Positions 1 through 9,273 of a DNA stretch of 64,000 nucleotides are shown piece by piece (positions within the stretch are counted from its first letter, which is position 1; each line of letters opens with the position of its first letter). Source of the stretch: CAZJHD01 sp964545855 (lineage in GTDB: Bacteria > Planctomycetota > UBA1135 > JACQFD01); NCBI GenBank assembly GCA_964545855.1, contig CAZJHD010000003.1, positions 124,001 through 188,000 on the forward strand, in the 5' to 3' direction. The translations under genes were made by a program, and so were the position numbers. The notes beneath the pieces are model-generated. The model was given only the letters and a program-made list of their open reading frames with translations, was not told the origin of the DNA and did no database searches.

Positions 1-126
1 GCGAGTCTCGCGGCGATGCTGGAGAGCCCGGCGGCCGCTCCGTACCGCCTGCCGCGCGAATCGCTCGCCTTCGTCGTCGACGCCATCGTCGAGAGCTCGA
101 TCGAGGCCGTGAGCGCGCATGCTTGA
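1..126 (+). CDS. C-terminal end of an unknown protein (partial)
   Basis: An open frame enters from the left edge and ends with TGA at 124-126. Only 41 residues are visible, mostly Ala, Glu and Ser in what looks like a helical tail, so no family can be named. Its stop lies 8 bases inside the next gene, whose ATG is at 119. That overlap suggests co-transcription and translational coupling with the HEAT-repeat gene. The frame is supported by the overlap geometry and by codon third positions rich in G and C. Confidence 0.5.
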   Translation, partial: ASLAAMLESPAAAPYRLPRESLAFVVDAIVESSIEAVSAHA

Positions 127-2068
127 GGGATCGTTCCTCCGACGGGGCTCCGCGGCCAAGCGTGAAGAACGCGACGCCATCGAGCAGGTCGGTGAGCTCC
201 ACCGCGCGGGGAACATCGACGGGCTCGCGACGATGATGCGCGAGTCCTCGCAGCCGCTCGTGCGCCGACGCGCGATGGAGTCGCTCCTCGCGATGGGTCG
301 ACCCGAGGGGCTCGAGCTGCTCGCGGAGGTGGCGGCAGGCCCCGAGATGGGGCTCAACGAGGAGATTCTCTTCCGCCTTCGGGATCTCCCCGGCGATGCG
401 CCTCTGCGGGCGATCGCCGTGGTCCTCTCGAGCGAGAACGCTCTCCGACGCGCTTCCGCGGTGTCGATCTTCGCCTGCCGCAAGGAGCCGCTCGCCTTGA
501 CGATGCTCCTGCGGGGAGCCCGCGATCCCGCGCGCGCGGTCTGCCGCATCGCCGAGCGCTCGCTGATCTCCCGCGTGGCCTCCGATCCAGCGCAGCTCGG
601 CGAGCTGCCCCGCGAGTCGGTGGCGGGAATCATCTCCTTCGTGCCCTTCGAGGTGGGGCGCGACCTCGTGGGGCCCGGGTTCCCTCCGGCCGTGCGCGAG
701 GAAGCAGCGCGGCGGATCGGGAAGTCCGGCGGCGGCGACGCCGTGACGACCCTCATGGCCCTCACCACCGACGCCGATCCCTCTCTCGCGCGCGCCGCAT
801 GGGAAGGCCTGCGAGCCGCCGGCGAGATCCCGGCGACCCTGCTGCTGCCCTTCCTCGGTGACCGCAACGAGGAGGTGCGACGGCAGGGCGTCGAGCTGTT
901 CGCGCGCTCCTGCGGCAAGGACGGGCTCTCGATCGTCGCCGCCGCGCTCTCCGACCGCGCGCCCGGAGTTCGGTGCGTCGCGATCCGCGCCCTCGCGCGC
1001 GCGCAGGGCGAGGCGGCCCACGGGCGGATCCGCAAGCTCGCCGAGGACCCCGACGAGAACGTCCGTCGCGCCGTCCTGCAGGCGCTCACGGGATTCCCCG
1101 AGGCGACGGAGGACTTGGTCGCGATGACGCTCCGGGAGACCGGACCCCTGCAGGAGTCGGCGCTGATGGCCGTCGCGGCGCGGGGCGTCTACCGCTCCGA
1201 GCTCGGCGGCCACTGCCTCGAGTTCCTCCAGAAGCACGCCGCGGCGCCGTCCCAGAGCTCCGAGGTCGTCGATGCGATGGCTTCGCTCGCGAAGATCCTC
1301 GGCGACGCGAACGAGACGCGCGCGATCGCGGGGTTCGCGGCGCTCTGCAAGTCGACGAGCCGGAGACTGAGGCGCACCGGCATCGAGGCGATCCTCGCGT
1401 TCCCGCCCGAGGCGCGCGGCGACGTCCTCGTCGAGCTCGCCGACACCTACGACCGCTCCATGCTCTCGGTGATCGCGCTCGCGCTCGCGGACATGAAGCA
1501 TCCGGGCGCCGTCGTGCCGCTCATCCGGACGTACTCGGAGTGCGGTGGCCGCGCGTCGCGCCGCGCGCACGATCTCCTGCAGGACCACACGGAACGTCTG
1601 GCCGACATCACGTTCCTGCTCGACCTCCTCTTCCTGCGCTGGCCCTCGGTTCGGAAGTACGCTGCGGAGTGCCTCAAGCGGAGCGACGACCTCCGCGTCG
1701 TGGAGCCTCTTCTGCGCGCCAGCGAGGACGAGGACGTGGAGGTGCAGCTCGCGGCCATCGAGGCCCTCGCCGCCTACGCCAAGAAGGACGAGCGCGTGGC
1801 TGCACGCTTGATGGACGCCTGCGCCCTCGGGGACATCACCGTGCGTCAGGCCGCCGTCGAGGCCCTCGGCGACGCGCAGATCCAGGAAGCGGTCCCCGCC
1901 ATCATCAAGGCCCTCCACAACATCTTCCTGCGCCCGCGGGCGAGCGAGGCGCTGAAGAAGATCGGAGGGCGGCAGGGGTATCTCGCGATGAAGCGGCTGC
2001 AGCGCCGGGAGCAGCTCTTCGGGAAGAGATCCCGACGCCATCCGACGCGCCGGCGGATCGCGGACTGA
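119..2068 (+). CDS. HEAT-repeat protein
   Basis: This 649-residue protein is built almost entirely of tandem helical repeats of about 30 residues. Recurrent patterns such as VRRxAxxAL and DPxxxVRxxA recur from about residue 45 to 635, as in HEAT/PBS-lyase-like scaffolds. No signal peptide or membrane segment is visible, so it is probably a cytoplasmic protein-binding scaffold. It overlaps the upstream frame by 8 bases and lies 80 bases before pilB, so it could serve the pilus or secretion ATPase; that link rests on position only. The C-terminus is very basic (RSRRHPTRRR). The partner is unknown. Confidence 0.85.
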   Translation: MLEGSFLRRGSAAKREERDAIEQVGELHRAGNIDGLATMMRESSQPLVRRRAMESLLAMGRPEGLELLAEVAAGPEMGLNEEILFRLRDLPGDAPLRAIAVVLSSENALRRASAVSIFACRKEPLALTMLLRGARDPARAVCRIAERSLISRVASDPAQLGELPRESVAGIISFVPFEVGRDLVGPGFPPAVREEAARRIGKSGGGDAVTTLMALTTDADPSLARAAWEGLRAAGEIPATLLLPFLGDRNEEVRRQGVELFARSCGKDGLSIVAAALSDRAPGVRCVAIRALARAQGEAAHGRIRKLAEDPDENVRRAVLQALTGFPEATEDLVAMTLRETGPLQESALMAVAARGVYRSELGGHCLEFLQKHAAAPSQSSEVVDAMASLAKILGDANETRAIAGFAALCKSTSRRLRRTGIEAILAFPPEARGDVLVELADTYDRSMLSVIALALADMKHPGAVVPLIRTYSECGGRASRRAHDLLQDHTERLADITFLLDLLFLRWPSVRKYAAECLKRSDDLRVVEPLLRASEDEDVEVQLAAIEALAAYAKKDERVAARLMDACALGDITVRQAAVEALGDAQIQEAVPAIIKALHNIFLRPRASEALKKIGGRQGYLAMKRLQRREQLFGKRSRRHPTRRRIAD

Positions 2069-2148
2069 GACGTCCGGCCACACCTGGAAGGAATTGCCGC
2101 CCGCCGGCGACGGTCGGGTAGGCGCGGAAGCCGATAGAGGACCCGTAC

Positions 2149-3930
2149 GTGGAAAAACTCGGACGATTGCTCGTCGATCAAGGGCTGATCACGGAGGACG
2201 TCTTGTCCTCCGCGCTCACCGAGCAGCAGCAGACCAACGATCTGCTGGGGGCGATCCTCGTCCGCCGAGGCGCCCTCTCCGAGCAGCAGCTCGTCGACGT
2301 CGTCTCCAAGCAATTCAATCTGCCGGTGGCGTCGCTCGACGGGATCGAGATCGACGCGACCCTCGCCCAGCTCGTGCCCGCCGGCGCCGCGCGCCGCAGC
2401 CGATGCATTCCGCTGCGGAAGAACGGAGGCTCCCTCGAGATCGCCATCGCGAATCCCGAGGACACGCGCGCCATCGACCGGATCGCGCAGCAGACGGGAC
2501 TCTCCGTGAACGCGTTCGTCGCCGGACCGGAAGCCGTCGAGCGGGCCATCGCGCGTCTCTATGGAGACGCCAGCGCGCCCGCCGGCGCGGCGCCTGCGCC
2601 CGCCGCGAAGAAGGCGTCGGCCCAGGCGACGGAGCGCAAGGCGGCGCAGGACGCGAAGACGCTCGCCGAGCAGATGACGCGTGCCGTCCAGGAGCAGGGC
2701 AGCGACGCGAAGGAGGAGCACGTCGAGGAGAACGAGGTGGCGAAGCTCGAGGTCGCCCCCCTCGATCCGCCCGTGGTCCGTCTCGTGAACGCGATGCTGC
2801 TCCAGGCGATCGCGATGCGCGCGAGCGACATCCACATCGAGCCCATGGAGGAGGAGATCCGCGTGCGCTATCGCGTGGACGGCTCCATGGTCGAGGCGCG
2901 GAAGATCCCCACGTCGATCCGCTCGGCGCTCACGAGCCGCATCAAGATCCTCTGCTCGATGAACATCGCGGAGAAGCGCGTTCCGCAGGACGGCGCGATG
3001 AAGTTCGCGCTGAACGACAAGGAGCAGATCGACTTCCGCGTGAACACCTTGCCGAGCATCTACGGCGAGAAGGTGGTCATGCGAATCCTCGGCCGCGGTC
3101 AGCTGAAGTCGACGGTCGACGAGCTCGGGCTCAAGGGCCGCGCGCTGGAGCAGATCCGCGACGCCGTCGCGAACCCCTTCGGGATGGTCCTCGTGACGGG
3201 CCCGACGGGAAGCGGCAAGACGACCACGCTCTACACGATCCTCCAGCAGCTGAACGCGCCGGACGTGAACATCCTCACGGCCGAGGATCCGGTGGAGTAC
3301 CGCCTGAACGGCATCACGCAGGTGAACGTGAAGCCGTCGGTGAACTTCACTTTCGACGTCGCCCTTCGCGCGTTCCTGCGTCAGGACCCCGACGTGATCC
3401 TCGTCGGCGAGATGCGCGACTTCGAGACGGCGGCCATCGCCGTGAAGGCCGCCCTCACGGGACACCTCGTCCTCTCGACGCTGCACACGAACGACACGGC
3501 CTCCACGGTGGTGCGCCTCGTGGACATGGGCATCGAGCCCTACCTCGTGGCGTCCGCCGTGAAGCTCGTCGTGGCGCAGCGTCTCGTTCGCAAGATCTGC
3601 CCCGAGTGCCGCGAGGAGATCCCGGTCTCCGAGGCGGAGAAGACGGACGCCGACCGATCGACGCTGGCGGCCGTGGAGCGGCTGTTCCGCGGGAAGGGCT
3701 GCGAGGCCTGCAACAACACCGGATTCCGTGGGCGCCAGCCCGTCTTCGAGGTGATGTCGGTGAAGAGTCGCGAGATGCGCCGCGCGATCACCGAGGGCGG
3801 CACGGAGGTGCAGGTGCAGCAGATCGGGAAGCGCGAGGGCCTTCGCACCCTCGCCGACGAGACCCTCGAGCTCGTGAACCAGGGAGTCACGACGCTCGAG
3901 GAGGCGCTCCGTCACATCATGGTCGACTGA
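2149..3930 (+). CDS. pilB: Type IV pilus assembly / type II secretion ATPase PilB/GspE
   Basis: A 593-residue cytoplasmic hexameric ATPase that powers pilin polymerisation or type II secretion. Residues 1-130 resemble the MshEN (GspE N-terminal) domain. The Walker A motif GPTGSGKTT is at 351-359. Further on are the Asp box, the Walker B-like motif VILVGEMRD and a His box STLHTND. Near the C-terminus two CxxC pairs (CPEC and CEAC) form the zinc-binding loop typical of GspE/PilB. A 60-residue low-complexity, charged linker joins the N domain to the ATPase core. The GTG at 2149 is chosen because it gives the usual N-terminus starting MEKLGRLL. PilM-like and PilO-like genes lie far away at 46-49 kb. 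The 3' end overlaps the convergent DedA-like gene by 14 bases. Confidence 0.95.
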   Translation: MEKLGRLLVDQGLITEDVLSSALTEQQQTNDLLGAILVRRGALSEQQLVDVVSKQFNLPVASLDGIEIDATLAQLVPAGAARRSRCIPLRKNGGSLEIAIANPEDTRAIDRIAQQTGLSVNAFVAGPEAVERAIARLYGDASAPAGAAPAPAAKKASAQATERKAAQDAKTLAEQMTRAVQEQGSDAKEEHVEENEVAKLEVAPLDPPVVRLVNAMLLQAIAMRASDIHIEPMEEEIRVRYRVDGSMVEARKIPTSIRSALTSRIKILCSMNIAEKRVPQDGAMKFALNDKEQIDFRVNTLPSIYGEKVVMRILGRGQLKSTVDELGLKGRALEQIRDAVANPFGMVLVTGPTGSGKTTTLYTILQQLNAPDVNILTAEDPVEYRLNGITQVNVKPSVNFTFDVALRAFLRQDPDVILVGEMRDFETAAIAVKAALTGHLVLSTLHTNDTASTVVRLVDMGIEPYLVASAVKLVVAQRLVRKICPECREEIPVSEAEKTDADRSTLAAVERLFRGKGCEACNNTGFRGRQPVFEVMSVKSREMRRAITEGGTEVQVQQIGKREGLRTLADETLELVNQGVTTLEEALRHIMVD

Positions 3931-4573
3931 CCTCGTCGTGCGCGTCGTCGTCGCCCCGCGTGGGGGAGTGGGGATGCGCGTGCCGCGCCGCTCGTCGCGC
4001 TCGCCGCAGGACGCGCAGGATCCCGAAGGCGGCGGCCGCCGTCAGGAGACCCGCGAGCGCGGCCCAGCGGATCGTCGGGCCGAGTGAGTCCATCGCGTCG
4101 ACGAAGCTCTGCCCGAGGAGGTACGACGCGGTTCCCCAGGGCGCCGCATAGAGGACGGCGCCGGTGACGAGGAGGAGCCAGCCGCGCGAGCGGCGCATCC
4201 CCGAGGCGCCCGCGAAGAGCGGCAGGAGGATGCCGGCCCCCGCGACGTAGCGGCCGAAGAGGAGCGCGAGCTCGGGGAAGCGGCGGAGGATCGCGCGCGC
4301 CGTCGCCCGCAGCGGCTTCAAGGGCCGCAGGAGGCGCCTCTGGAAGGAGCCGCGTCCTCCGTGGCGACGGCCGAGCTCGAAGAGCGCGAGATCGCCGACC
4401 GTCATCCCCAGCGTCCCGAGCGCGACCGTCGTCACCATGTGGCCTCCGGCGGCGCCGACGGCCACGCACATCGATCCCATCAGGATCGGGAGCCCGCTGC
4501 GGTCGACCAACGCGACGGCGAACGTCGCGAAGGGGCCGAGGGTCTGCGCGAGCTCGGCGACGGAGGGGAGCAT
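3917..4573 (-). CDS. DedA/SNARE-associated (VTT) family membrane protein
   Basis: A 218-residue integral membrane protein with hydrophobic segments near residues 12-32, 40-65, 105-125, 132-152 and 165-190. The middle contains FGRYVAGAGILLPLFAGASG, matching the conserved DedA pattern of a Gly-Arg pair followed by a re-entrant Pro/Ala/Gly stretch. DedA proteins are linked to lipid scrambling and to proton-dependent membrane homeostasis; the substrate cannot be inferred here. The C-terminal tail is rich in Arg, His and Asp. It is convergent with pilB and overlaps its last 14 bases. Family membership is likely, specific function unknown. Confidence 0.75.
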   Translation of the reverse strand: MLPSVAELAQTLGPFATFAVALVDRSGLPILMGSMCVAVGAAGGHMVTTVALGTLGMTVGDLALFELGRRHGGRGSFQRRLLRPLKPLRATARAILRRFPELALLFGRYVAGAGILLPLFAGASGMRRSRGWLLLVTGAVLYAAPWGTASYLLGQSFVDAMDSLGPTIRWAALAGLLTAAAAFGILRVLRRARRAARHAHPHSPTRGDDDAHDEVSRP

Positions 4574-4591
4574 CGTCTCGGGCCCGAGCCG

Positions 4592-5641
4592 TCAGCGGCT
4601 CGCCACCGAGGGCGAGCGGCGCGCCTCGACGAACGTCCGGAGGTCGTCGGGCATCGGAGCTTCGACGCGGACGCGCTCACCCGTTCGCGGATGCGTGAAG
4701 GCGAGGCGATGCGCATGGAGAGCGTGGCGATCGAGCACCAGCCGGCGACGGGCCTCGTCCGTGAGGCTTCCGGCGAGCGCGTCCAGGAAGTAGCGCTCGT
4801 CGGGACCGTAGATCTTGTCGCCGACGATCGGGTGGCCGATCGCCGCGAGGTGCACGCGAATCTGGTGCTGCCGGCCCGTCCGCGGGCGGCAGAGGACGAG
4901 CGTCGCTCCGTCGAGGCGCTCGACGACGCGGAAGTGCGTGAGCGCGTGCTGCCCGCCATGCGCCCTCGGCGCCATCTTCACGCGGACCGAGGAGTCGCGG
5001 GCGCGATCGATCGCGAGGTCGATGGACCCGTCGTCCTGCTCCACACGTCCCTCGACCACCGCGAGATACTCCTTCTCGATCTCGCGGTCCTCGAACTGGC
5101 GGCCCAGCAGGTGGCGGACGTCCTCGCTCTTGGAGACGAGCGTCACGCCGGAGGTCTCGCGATCGAGGCGATGGCAGAGCCGCGGCACCACGTCGTGTTC
5201 CGGCTCGGCGCTGCGGTACTTCCGGTGGAGGATCGCGATGAGCGTTGCGTGCGAGTGGCGGCCGGCGGGGTGGGCCGGCATGCCCGCGGGCTTGTTCACC
5301 GCCAGGAGCCATTCGTCCTCGAGGAGCACCTCCAGGGGGCCGGCGCTCGGCTCGCTCCGCGGGAGCGACCGAGCGTGGGGCCGCGCCAGGACGACGACGC
5401 GATGACCCTCGCGCATCCGGAGCGCCCCACGGTCGATGCGGGTCTCCGCCTCGTCTCCCGGGGCCGAGAGCAGCACGCTTCCTTCGGCGAGGAGGCGCTG
5501 GATCCCCGTGCGCGATCGCCAGGTCACGTGGCCGGCGAGGAACCGATCGAGGCGGCGGCCGGCCTCCTCGCGCGCGACGCGGAAGACGAGCCGCTCGATC
5601 GGCTTCGAGAGGTCGCGCCGCGGATCGGGAACGCGAGGCAT
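4592..5641 (-). CDS. RluA-family pseudouridine synthase
   Basis: A 349-residue RNA pseudouridine synthase converting uridine to pseudouridine in rRNA or tRNA. An S4-like RNA-binding domain covers residues 15-90. The catalytic domain follows, with HRLDRETSG at 157-165 and the nucleophile Asp160. The later motif GRQHQIRVHLAAIGHPIVGD is typical of RluA/RluC/RluD. The frame is open to 5905, but the ATG at 5641 is the first that fits the family N-terminus; the upstream extension is Arg-rich and unlike any domain. It lies downstream of rpsU on the same strand. Target position cannot be assigned, so no symbol is given. Confidence 0.93.
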   Translation of the reverse strand: MPRVPDPRRDLSKPIERLVFRVAREEAGRRLDRFLAGHVTWRSRTGIQRLLAEGSVLLSAPGDEAETRIDRGALRMREGHRVVVLARPHARSLPRSEPSAGPLEVLLEDEWLLAVNKPAGMPAHPAGRHSHATLIAILHRKYRSAEPEHDVVPRLCHRLDRETSGVTLVSKSEDVRHLLGRQFEDREIEKEYLAVVEGRVEQDDGSIDLAIDRARDSSVRVKMAPRAHGGQHALTHFRVVERLDGATLVLCRPRTGRQHQIRVHLAAIGHPIVGDKIYGPDERYFLDALAGSLTDEARRRLVLDRHALHAHRLAFTHPRTGERVRVEAPMPDDLRTFVEARRSPSVASR

Positions 5642-5944
5642 CGGGAAGGGGCGAACCCTGGCGTCAGGGGAGTCGAGAAGGGCGCCGGTGCCGCCGGTCG
5701 CTCGGCGCCCATTCTCCCGTGCTCTCCCCGAGATCCCGCTTCGACGTCTCGTGACGTGTGCGCCGTGCGCGGTTCGGGAGGGGAGCCCGAACGCCGCCGG
5801 GCGGCGGCGCAGAGTGGGGCGGCATCCGTCCGCCCGATCCGATGCGGCCCTCTCCAGGATCGTGGCCGATGCGTTGGTCCCAGCCGCGAGGATGGCTCCG
5901 GCCAAGACCTCGACCCCGGCCGAGCAGGCCCGGGGGTTCCGAAC
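5642..5944. other. 303-base gap between rpsU and the pseudouridine synthase gene
   Basis: No convincing gene is seen here on either strand; frames that stay open are Arg- and Pro-rich shadows. The only clear structure is the pair of adjacent GC-rich hairpins at 5772-5809. The gap may hold the rpsU terminator and a promoter for the pseudouridine synthase, but no recognisable -35/-10 pair could be picked out. Confidence 0.4.
5772..5809 (-). terminator. Tandem GC-rich hairpins downstream of rpsU (possible terminator)
   Basis: Two perfect stem-loops stand side by side. The first pairs GTTCGGG (5772-5778) with CCCGAAC (5786-5792) around a 7-base loop. The second pairs CGCCGCC (5792-5798) with GGCGGCG (5803-5809) around a 4-base loop. 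They lie about 140 bases past the rpsU stop in the direction of transcription. No U-tract follows, so a role as intrinsic terminator is only possible; processing or attenuation before the pseudouridine synthase gene are alternatives. Confidence 0.35.
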
Positions 5945-6148
5945 TCACCTGCGCGAACGACGTCGCGAGGCCTTCTGGATCGTCCGGATGCGCTCGCGTC
6001 CTTCGCGGCGGCGCTTCACGTTGGGCTTCTCGTAGTACGCAGCCTTCTTCGCGAGACGGAAGACGCCCGCGTAGTTGCACTGCCGCTTGAAGCGGCGGAG
6101 CGCCGAATCGAGCGACTCGTTCGGCCGGACCTGAACCTTGATCGACAT
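5945..6148 (-). CDS. rpsU: 30S ribosomal protein S21
   Basis: A 67-residue, highly basic protein with the S21 hallmarks. It begins MSIKVQVRPNESLDSALRRF, continues KRQCNYAGVF, and ends in an Arg/Lys-rich tail. S21 binds the small subunit near the anti-Shine-Dalgarno end of 16S rRNA and helps initiation. The length is normal for the family. It is transcribed divergently from recD2 across a 193-base gap that should hold both promoters, although none is recognisable by eye. Confidence 0.96.
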   Translation of the reverse strand: MSIKVQVRPNESLDSALRRFKRQCNYAGVFRLAKKAAYYEKPNVKRRREGRERIRTIQKASRRRSRR

Positions 6149-6341
6149 GAGCAGGGGGTAGGGGAAGGGCCGTCCATCACCCCGGACGAGTGGGGTCCCG
6201 GAGAATCGGGCCGAGCACTCTACTCACCGGCCCCGGGGGACGCGAGACCCCCGAAGACTTCGGAAGCGCGCCAGCCCGGAGACTCCCGGATCGAGCTGCT
6301 CCATGGCTCCGGGCACCGGTCCGGGGACAATCGGCCGACCG

Positions 6342-8555
6342 ATGAGCGAGCCCGCGAACGAGGAACGCTCCGCGGCGGGCGCTTCCGTCCGTCTGGAGGG
6401 GGTCCTCGAGAAGATCGTCTTCCAGGACGAAGCCGCCGGATTCGCCGTGGCCCAGCTCGCCGTGGGCGACCAGGGCAGCGTGACGCTCCGCGGGAACCTC
6501 CTGGGGGCGCGGCTCGGCGAGACGCTGCGCGTGCAGGGAGACTGGACGCGCCACCCGCAGTACGGCCGTCAGGTGCGCGTCCGCGCCGTCGAGGTCGTGC
6601 CGCCGGCGACGACCGAAGGACTGCGCGCCTACCTCGCGTCGGGGCTCGTGAAGGGCATCGGACCCGCGATCGCGGCTCGGATCGTCGAGAGCTTCGGCCT
6701 GCGGACGCTCGACGTGCTCGAGCAGAGTCCCGAGCTGCTGCGGAAGGTGAAGGGCGTCGGCGTGCGGCGCGCGAAGGAGATCGCTCAGGTCGTGCGCGAC
6801 CAGCGCGGCGTGCGCGAGCTCGTGTCGTTCCTCGCGCAGCAGGGAGTGAGCGCGCGCGCGGCGCTGCGCATCTGGCGCCACTACGGCCCCGATTCCCTCC
6901 GCTTCGTCCGCGAGAACCCCTACCGGCTGGCCGACGACGTCGCGGGCTTCGGCTTCCGCAAGGCCGACGAGATCGCGGAGAAGCTCGGCGTCGCGTCCGA
7001 GTCGCCGGAGCGCGCGCGCGCGGGACTCGTGCACGTGCTCGGACAGGCATCGGCCCAGGGCCACACGTGCCTCCCCGAGCCGGTTCTCCTCGATCGCGCG
7101 AGCGAGCTGCTCCGGATCGGCCGCCCTCCCGTCGAGGCGGCGCTCGAGGCGGGCGTCCGCGAGGAACGCTTGGCCGTCGTGTCCGCGCCGCGCACCGCCG
7201 AGCGCGGACCCGACGACCCCGACCGATTCGTCTACCTGCCCGAGCTCCGGCTCGCCGAGGGGATCGTCGCGCGGCGCATCCGCGACCTCGTGCGCGCCCG
7301 GCCGACTCCGCCGCTCGCCGACCCCGCGACCATCGAGCCGTTCGCCGCGCGCGCACGCATCGAGCTGCATCCCCGCCAGCGCGCCGCCGTGGCGGCGGCG
7401 CTCTCCGAGAGAGTGCTCGTCATCACGGGCGGCCCCGGCGTCGGGAAGACGACGATCGTGCGGCTCGTGGTCGACCTCGCCGTGGCGCGACGCAAGCAAG
7501 TGCTGCTCTGCTCGCCCACGGGACGCGCGGCGCGCCGGCTGAACGAGGCGACGGGGAAGCCCACGAGCACGATCCACAAGCTCCTCGACTTCAATCCGCG
7601 CACGGGCGCGTTCCAGCGGAACGCACGGCGGCCCCTCGACGCCGACCTCGTCGTCGTCGACGAAGCCTCGATGATCGACATCGTCCTGGCGGCGCGCCTG
7701 CTGCAGGCGGTCCGTCCGGGCACGCGCGTCGTGCTGGTGGGGGACGCCGACCAGCTCCCGTCCGTCGGCCCCGGGAGCTTCCTCCGCGACCTCATCGCGA
7801 GCGAGCGCGTGCCGACGGAGCGGCTGACGGAGGTCTATCGCCAGGAGGCGGGATCCGGGATCGTCCGCGGCGCCCATCGCATTCTCGCGGGCGAGCTGCC
7901 CCATTCCGCGGCGGAGCCGACGGGCGAAGGAGATCTCTTCTTCCTCCCGCGGGAGGATCCCCTCGATGCGCTGAAGACGATCCTCTTCGTCGTCACGCAG
8001 CGCATTCCGAGGGCCTACGGGCTGGATCCGCGGACCGACGTGCAGGTGATCTCGCCCATGTACCGCGGCGAAGTGGGCGTCGACCGCCTGAACCGCGAGA
8101 TCCGCGACCTCCTGAATCCGCGGGGCTCCTCTCTCGGGAGCGGAGAGCGACTCTTCCGCGAGAACGACCGCGTGATGGTCACGCGCAACGACGCCGGGCG
8201 GGAGATCTTCAACGGAGACGTGGGCCGCGTCGTGCGCGTCGACACCTCCCAGAGGACGCTCGCCGTCGACTTCGGCGGACGCACGCTCGACTTCGACGAG
8301 AGCCGGCTCTCGGACCTCGTTCCCGCGTGGGCGATCTCCGTCCACCGATCGCAGGGGAGCGAGTATCCGGCCGTCGTCGTTCCCCTCGTGACGCAGCACT
8401 TCGTCATGCTGCGGCGAACGCTCCTGTACACGGCGCTCACGCGAGCGAAGCGCCTCTGCGTGCTCGTGGGATCGCGGCGGGCCCTCGGCGTCGCCGTGCG
8501 CGACGCGCGGAGCGAGGATCGCTGGTCGCTGCTGAAGGATCGGCTCCAGGCCTGA
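6342..8555 (+). CDS. recD2: RecD2-type ATP-dependent DNA helicase
   Basis: A 737-residue superfamily 1B 5'-3' helicase of the RecBC-independent RecD2/TraA class. The N-terminal part (about 1-110) is an OB-like domain. It is followed by helix-hairpin-helix motifs around LVKGIGPAIAARIVESFG. Walker A GGPGVGKTT is at 363-371, motif II contains VVVDEASMID, and the C-terminal motif VI region contains AISVHRSQGSEYPAVVVPL. The ATG at 6342 is preferred over the in-frame ATG at 6303 because the family N-terminus begins about here. Absence of recB/recC nearby fits RecD2, which acts alone in repair. It is divergent from rpsU. Confidence 0.93.
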   Translation: MSEPANEERSAAGASVRLEGVLEKIVFQDEAAGFAVAQLAVGDQGSVTLRGNLLGARLGETLRVQGDWTRHPQYGRQVRVRAVEVVPPATTEGLRAYLASGLVKGIGPAIAARIVESFGLRTLDVLEQSPELLRKVKGVGVRRAKEIAQVVRDQRGVRELVSFLAQQGVSARAALRIWRHYGPDSLRFVRENPYRLADDVAGFGFRKADEIAEKLGVASESPERARAGLVHVLGQASAQGHTCLPEPVLLDRASELLRIGRPPVEAALEAGVREERLAVVSAPRTAERGPDDPDRFVYLPELRLAEGIVARRIRDLVRARPTPPLADPATIEPFAARARIELHPRQRAAVAAALSERVLVITGGPGVGKTTIVRLVVDLAVARRKQVLLCSPTGRAARRLNEATGKPTSTIHKLLDFNPRTGAFQRNARRPLDADLVVVDEASMIDIVLAARLLQAVRPGTRVVLVGDADQLPSVGPGSFLRDLIASERVPTERLTEVYRQEAGSGIVRGAHRILAGELPHSAAEPTGEGDLFFLPREDPLDALKTILFVVTQRIPRAYGLDPRTDVQVISPMYRGEVGVDRLNREIRDLLNPRGSSLGSGERLFRENDRVMVTRNDAGREIFNGDVGRVVRVDTSQRTLAVDFGGRTLDFDESRLSDLVPAWAISVHRSQGSEYPAVVVPLVTQHFVMLRRTLLYTALTRAKRLCVLVGSRRALGVAVRDARSEDRWSLLKDRLQA

Positions 8556-8567
8556 CGGACCGCGCGT

Positions 8568-9107
8568 TCAACGCAGGCAGGCGGCCAACCGCTCCTTCAC
8601 CTCGTCGGCGAACGCGCGGTACTCCTCGGGCATGCCCGCCGAGAGCGACTCGACGTGCATCACCTTCTTCTTCGCGAGACGCTTCCTCTCCTCGGCGGAG
8701 AACCCCTCGGCGAGCGAGTCTCCGAGGTTGTCGTAGTTGTCGCAGAGCTTCGCGAGCCGCGCGCCGAAGGGCGCTGCCGCCACCTGCTCCTTGAAGCGCT
8801 TCTCGCGCTCCGCCTCCGGCAGTCGCTGGTCCTTCGTCAAGGCCGCCACCATCCGCGCGACTTCGTCTCCGAAGCGCTCGGCGATCTCGTCGTAGTCGGC
8901 GGAGGTGTCCTCGATCGTGTCGTGGAGGAGCGCCGTGCAGAGCGTCTTCCCGTCCGTCACTCCGAGCTTCAGGGCGAGCGTCGCGAAGATCCGGAGCGGA
9001 TGCGCGGCGTAGGGCGTCTTGCCGTCCTTCCGGACCTGCCCGGCGTGCTTGCGCAGGGCGAAGGCGATGGCTTCGTGGATCTTCTCCAGGGGGAATTCGT
9101 CGTTCAT
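8568..9107 (-). CDS. HD-domain phosphohydrolase (RelA/SpoT-hydrolase-like)
   Basis: A 179-residue cytoplasmic protein with the metal-binding HD arrangement: a His near residue 21, His36, the HD pair at 62-63 and the ED pair at 66-67 (LLHDTIEDT). This is the pattern of the (p)ppGpp hydrolase domain of RelA/SpoT/Mesh1-type proteins, and the length equals that domain alone. No synthetase, TGS or ACT domain is present. It may degrade (p)ppGpp or another phosphorylated nucleotide; the substrate is inferred. It is convergent with recD2, 12 bases apart. The ATG at 9107 gives the family-like start MNDEFPLEKI. Confidence 0.8.
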   Translation of the reverse strand: MNDEFPLEKIHEAIAFALRKHAGQVRKDGKTPYAAHPLRIFATLALKLGVTDGKTLCTALLHDTIEDTSADYDEIAERFGDEVARMVAALTKDQRLPEAEREKRFKEQVAAAPFGARLAKLCDNYDNLGDSLAEGFSAEERKRLAKKKVMHVESLSAGMPEEYRAFADEVKERLAACLR

Positions 9108-9273
9108 GCCTCGATGATCTCCATTGCCCTCCGGAGCGGGAAGCCGGAGGTTCGCGCGAGAGCGGAGCGGGATTCTTCGTCCGGTACCTCTCGGATCGAC
9201 GGGGAGAATGCCGAAGACCGCCACCAGCCCCTGCCCGCGCGTCCCCTCGTCGCGGACCGGTGAACCCCTCCTC

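Noticed and set aside
4361..8794. A 1477-codon plus-strand open frame across the pseudouridine synthase, rpsU and recD2.
   Set aside because: Its product is an Arg/Gly/Ala-rich string with no domain. It is antisense or out of frame to recognised genes and is open only because stop codons are rare at this GC content.
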